This document shows, one piece after another, positions 62,236 through 64,000 of a stretch of DNA of 64,000 nt (position 1 is the first letter of the stretch; every line of letters begins with the position of its first letter). The notes beneath the pieces were generated by a model. The model was not told the origin of the DNA. It saw only the letters and a list, made by a program, of their open reading frames with translations, and did not search any database. The DNA is from Branchipolynoe longqiensis. Taxonomy: Eukaryota > Annelida > Polychaeta > Phyllodocida > Polynoidae. The position numbers were made by a program, and so were the translations under genes. The stretch spans positions 2,542,001 through 2,606,000 of the forward strand of contig CM059203.1 in NCBI GenBank assembly GCA_030323885.1, in the 5' to 3' direction.

Positions 62236-62558
62236 TTTTTTGGAGTTTTACATCCTGGCAACATCTAATGTCATATTAGAATGGGTACCGACTTGTGACA
62301 GTGCACACTCATGTCTATGTAATAGTGCTGCCCCACTGGGAGACCAGGCCGCTAGCACCATGACCCGATATCCCACTCAGTCACAGTATCCTCACAATGA
62401 GCCAACCAGTCCTGGCCTTATCCTATTAATGCCGAGTGCCAGGCTAGTAAGCGACAAGTACAAATTTGGTAAGTCATTGGTTTGACTCGACCGGGAGTCG
62501 AACTCTGGATCTCCCGCATGGGAGGCGAGCGCTCTACTGATTCGGCCACCGCGCCCGG
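62236..62558 (-). mobile_element. S1A SINE, full length
   Basis: Minus strand head CCGGGCGCGGTGGCCGAATC; tail TGCCAGGATGTAAAACTCC. Confidence 0.9.
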
Positions 62559-62624
62559 TGACATGTACTGATCAGCTTGGTGTGCCTGTTGTCAACGCTT
62601 TAGTGCAATTCCAAATTGACAAAT

Positions 62625-62835
62625 GTAGTGTGCTGGACTTACCTCCCCAGGTGAAATGCCACATACACAGGTAGGCATGGATGGGTTAGTTGCATCTGGG
62701 AGCCAACAGAATACAATGGATAGGACGCCCGACCTGCAATGGGATAAGTGTGGGGTTCAAGTCCCATTCTAGGCTTAGTCTGCATTATCTTCGTGACGCT
62801 TCCTCTGAAATTAGCTAGATATAGATAAATAGATA
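62625..62835 (+). mobile_element. diverged S2-like SINE, monomer
   Basis: GTGTGCTGGACTTACCTCCC and CATACACAGGTAGGCATGG match the S2 start; head has GGTTCAAGTCCCATTCTAGG. It ends in (TAGA)n. Older than the arrays and single. Confidence 0.6.
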
Positions 62836-62860
62836 AGCGCTAAGCGACTATACAAAAAGG

Positions 62861-63185
62861 TTAAAGCTGCATAGTCCGACGCATTATCAAATTGTCAAAA
62901 TCAACGCAATTATCTAGATTTGATTCTACATATGTAACTTAGATACCGATGCATTTATTAAACATTTGTTTCTGCATAGAAGGGAATACTGAGTCAATTT
63001 AATCAAACCTGTTACTGCAGAAGTCTGCATAATATGGTGTCAGAGGTTTGGCGTGGTTTCCAAAATTAATTTGACATGTTTCCAATTCAAATATCTCAAA
63101 GGTTAGCCATTTAAAATAAAAGTTACTTCACACCAAAGTAAAGAAGAAAATAATGACCAATCTAATATATTTATCCCAGAAAAGA
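62861..63185 (+). mobile_element. M1 MITE, right end missing
   Basis: TTAA, AAGCTGCATAGTCCGAC and all internal blocks to ATATATTTATCCCAGAAAA. Confidence 0.83.
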
Positions 63186-63346
63186 TATAGGGCGGTGGGC
63201 GATATTTGGTGATTTGGCAGCCATGTTTGCTTTATGGACTCTAGTCCATACAAACACCTAGCGGCAGGGGGTCTAACTAAGTCAATTTGCACCTTGCGTT
63301 CTGACCAATCAACAAAACCAGTACTCCTTACAGAAAGTGTTGTTTG

Positions 63347-63500
63347 TTTTCTTTGTTGTTGTTTTACGTCCTAGCAACATCTGAGGTCATATCAGGACGG
63401 GTACCGACTTGTGACCGTGCGCACTTATGGGGACTTTATAGTGCTGTCCCACTGGGATACCAGACTGCCAGCACCATGACCTGGTACCCCACTCAGCCAC
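63347..63500 (-). mobile_element. S1 SINE, tail half
   Basis: Tail (GTTGTTTTACGTCCTAGCAA complement) and body to GAGTGGGGTACC. Head half absent. Confidence 0.85.
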
Positions 63501-63560
63501 ATGCCCGAATTCCTACAGAAAGCCATTTGCAATCAAATAAAACCAAGAAATATGACAAGA

Positions 63561-63901
63561 TTAAAGCTGCATAGTGCGTTGAAAAAATCTAATTTCAAAA
63601 CCAAAACACTTATCTAGATTTGATTCTATATATTCAACTTAGACACTGGTGCACTTATTAAGCATTTGTTGCTGCATAGAAGGTCGTAATAGAACCTGTC
63701 AGTACTGAAGTCTGTGATGTCAGAGTTTTGGCGTGCTTGCCAACATTAATTTTGCATGTTTTAACGTCAAATACCTCTAAAGTTAGCCATTTAAATTAAA
63801 AGTTACTTCAAAGTAACGTAACATAGATCGTAATGATCAGCATAATATATTTATCTCAGAAAATGGCAGAAACTCAAAAGCATCGGACTATGCAACTTTA
63901 A
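63561..63901 (+). mobile_element. M1 MITE, reference copy (341 bp)
   Basis: TTAA at 63561-63564 and 63898-63901. Ends AAGCTGCATAGTGCGTTG and the complement of GCATCGGACTATGCAACTT. Contains the landmarks AATCTAGATTTGATTCTA-like, GCATTTGTTGCTGCATAGAA, AGAGTTTTGGCGTGCTTGCC and CTCTAAAGTTAGCCATTTAA. No open frame of note. Confidence 0.88.
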
Positions 63902-64000
63902 GTGAGTCCGACAGACGACGATTAATTAGTAAACCGACCAAGTAGGAATTGTTACACTCCGCCCCATTAGTGTAACCTCACTCTCTAAGCAGATACCCTG

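Overview
This window looks like repeat-dense, gene-poor animal DNA, most probably from a mollusc. I see no intact host protein gene, rRNA gene or functional tRNA gene. The mollusc reading rests on the tRNA-derived SINE at 18891-19136, which resembles one I remember as widespread in molluscs, on the very high density of other tRNA-headed SINEs, and on the mix of pogo-like, TTAA-target and DIRS elements. Species is not determinable here. A (CCCTAA)n tract at 29022-29101 fits an animal genome.

Family names used below are local labels. S1 is a ~330-bp tRNA-headed SINE present in about 45 copies, with two head types (S1A, S1B) and a variant with a swapped 3' module (S1X). S2 is a ~310-325-bp tRNA-headed SINE found as dimers and trimers. 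S3 is a ~300-bp SINE with a different tRNA-like head. S4 is the mollusc-type SINE and S5 another tRNA-headed repeat. M1 is a ~340-bp TTAA-flanked MITE and M2 a TTAA-flanked MITE with an internal 11-bp minisatellite. M3 is a set of inverted-repeat elements sharing a ~205-230-bp tandem core, and M4 a two-copy inverted-repeat element. P1, P2 and P3 are pogo/Tigger-like MITEs. L is a repeat with an (ATG)n tail, probably a LINE 3' end.

Layout. 0-6.6 kb: S1, S3 and S2 copies, P1, M2, M3, a SINE with an 84-bp tandemly repeated tail, and a small MITE. 6.6-20.3 kb: GC-box and polypurine tracts, nested M1/S1X/S3, M4, a Harbinger-like insertion inside P1, a LINE reverse-transcriptase remnant at 16.2-17.1 kb, long polypurine tracts, and S4. 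20.3-34.3 kb: a 2.4-kb GT-rich higher-order array, P2, a 36-39-bp minisatellite, many S1 copies, an interstitial telomeric tract inside an inverted structure, a 67-bp array derived from a SINE tail, and a second 2.4-kb GT-only block. 34.3-37.3 kb: a foldback element and a degenerate DIRS-type retrotransposon on the minus strand, the only clear protein-coding history here (RT, RNase H, tyrosine recombinase). 37.6-51.1 kb: M3, M1 and M2 copies, promoter-like motif clusters, an S2 trimer and AT microsatellites. 51.4-56.0 kb: a 2,050-bp transposon with a CCGG target duplication inserted in a 61-bp minisatellite, then a 34-37-bp minisatellite. 56-64 kb: dense S1, M1, P1 and L copies.

The genetic content is therefore a history of nested insertions rather than a working gene set. 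The most notable signals are 3'-module swapping between SINEs, repeated conversion of SINE tails into tandem arrays, the same tandem core inside elements with different terminal repeats, and the CCGG-flanked transposon with nine subterminal repeats on each side. Almost all long open frames come from stop-free low-complexity sequence and are not genes.
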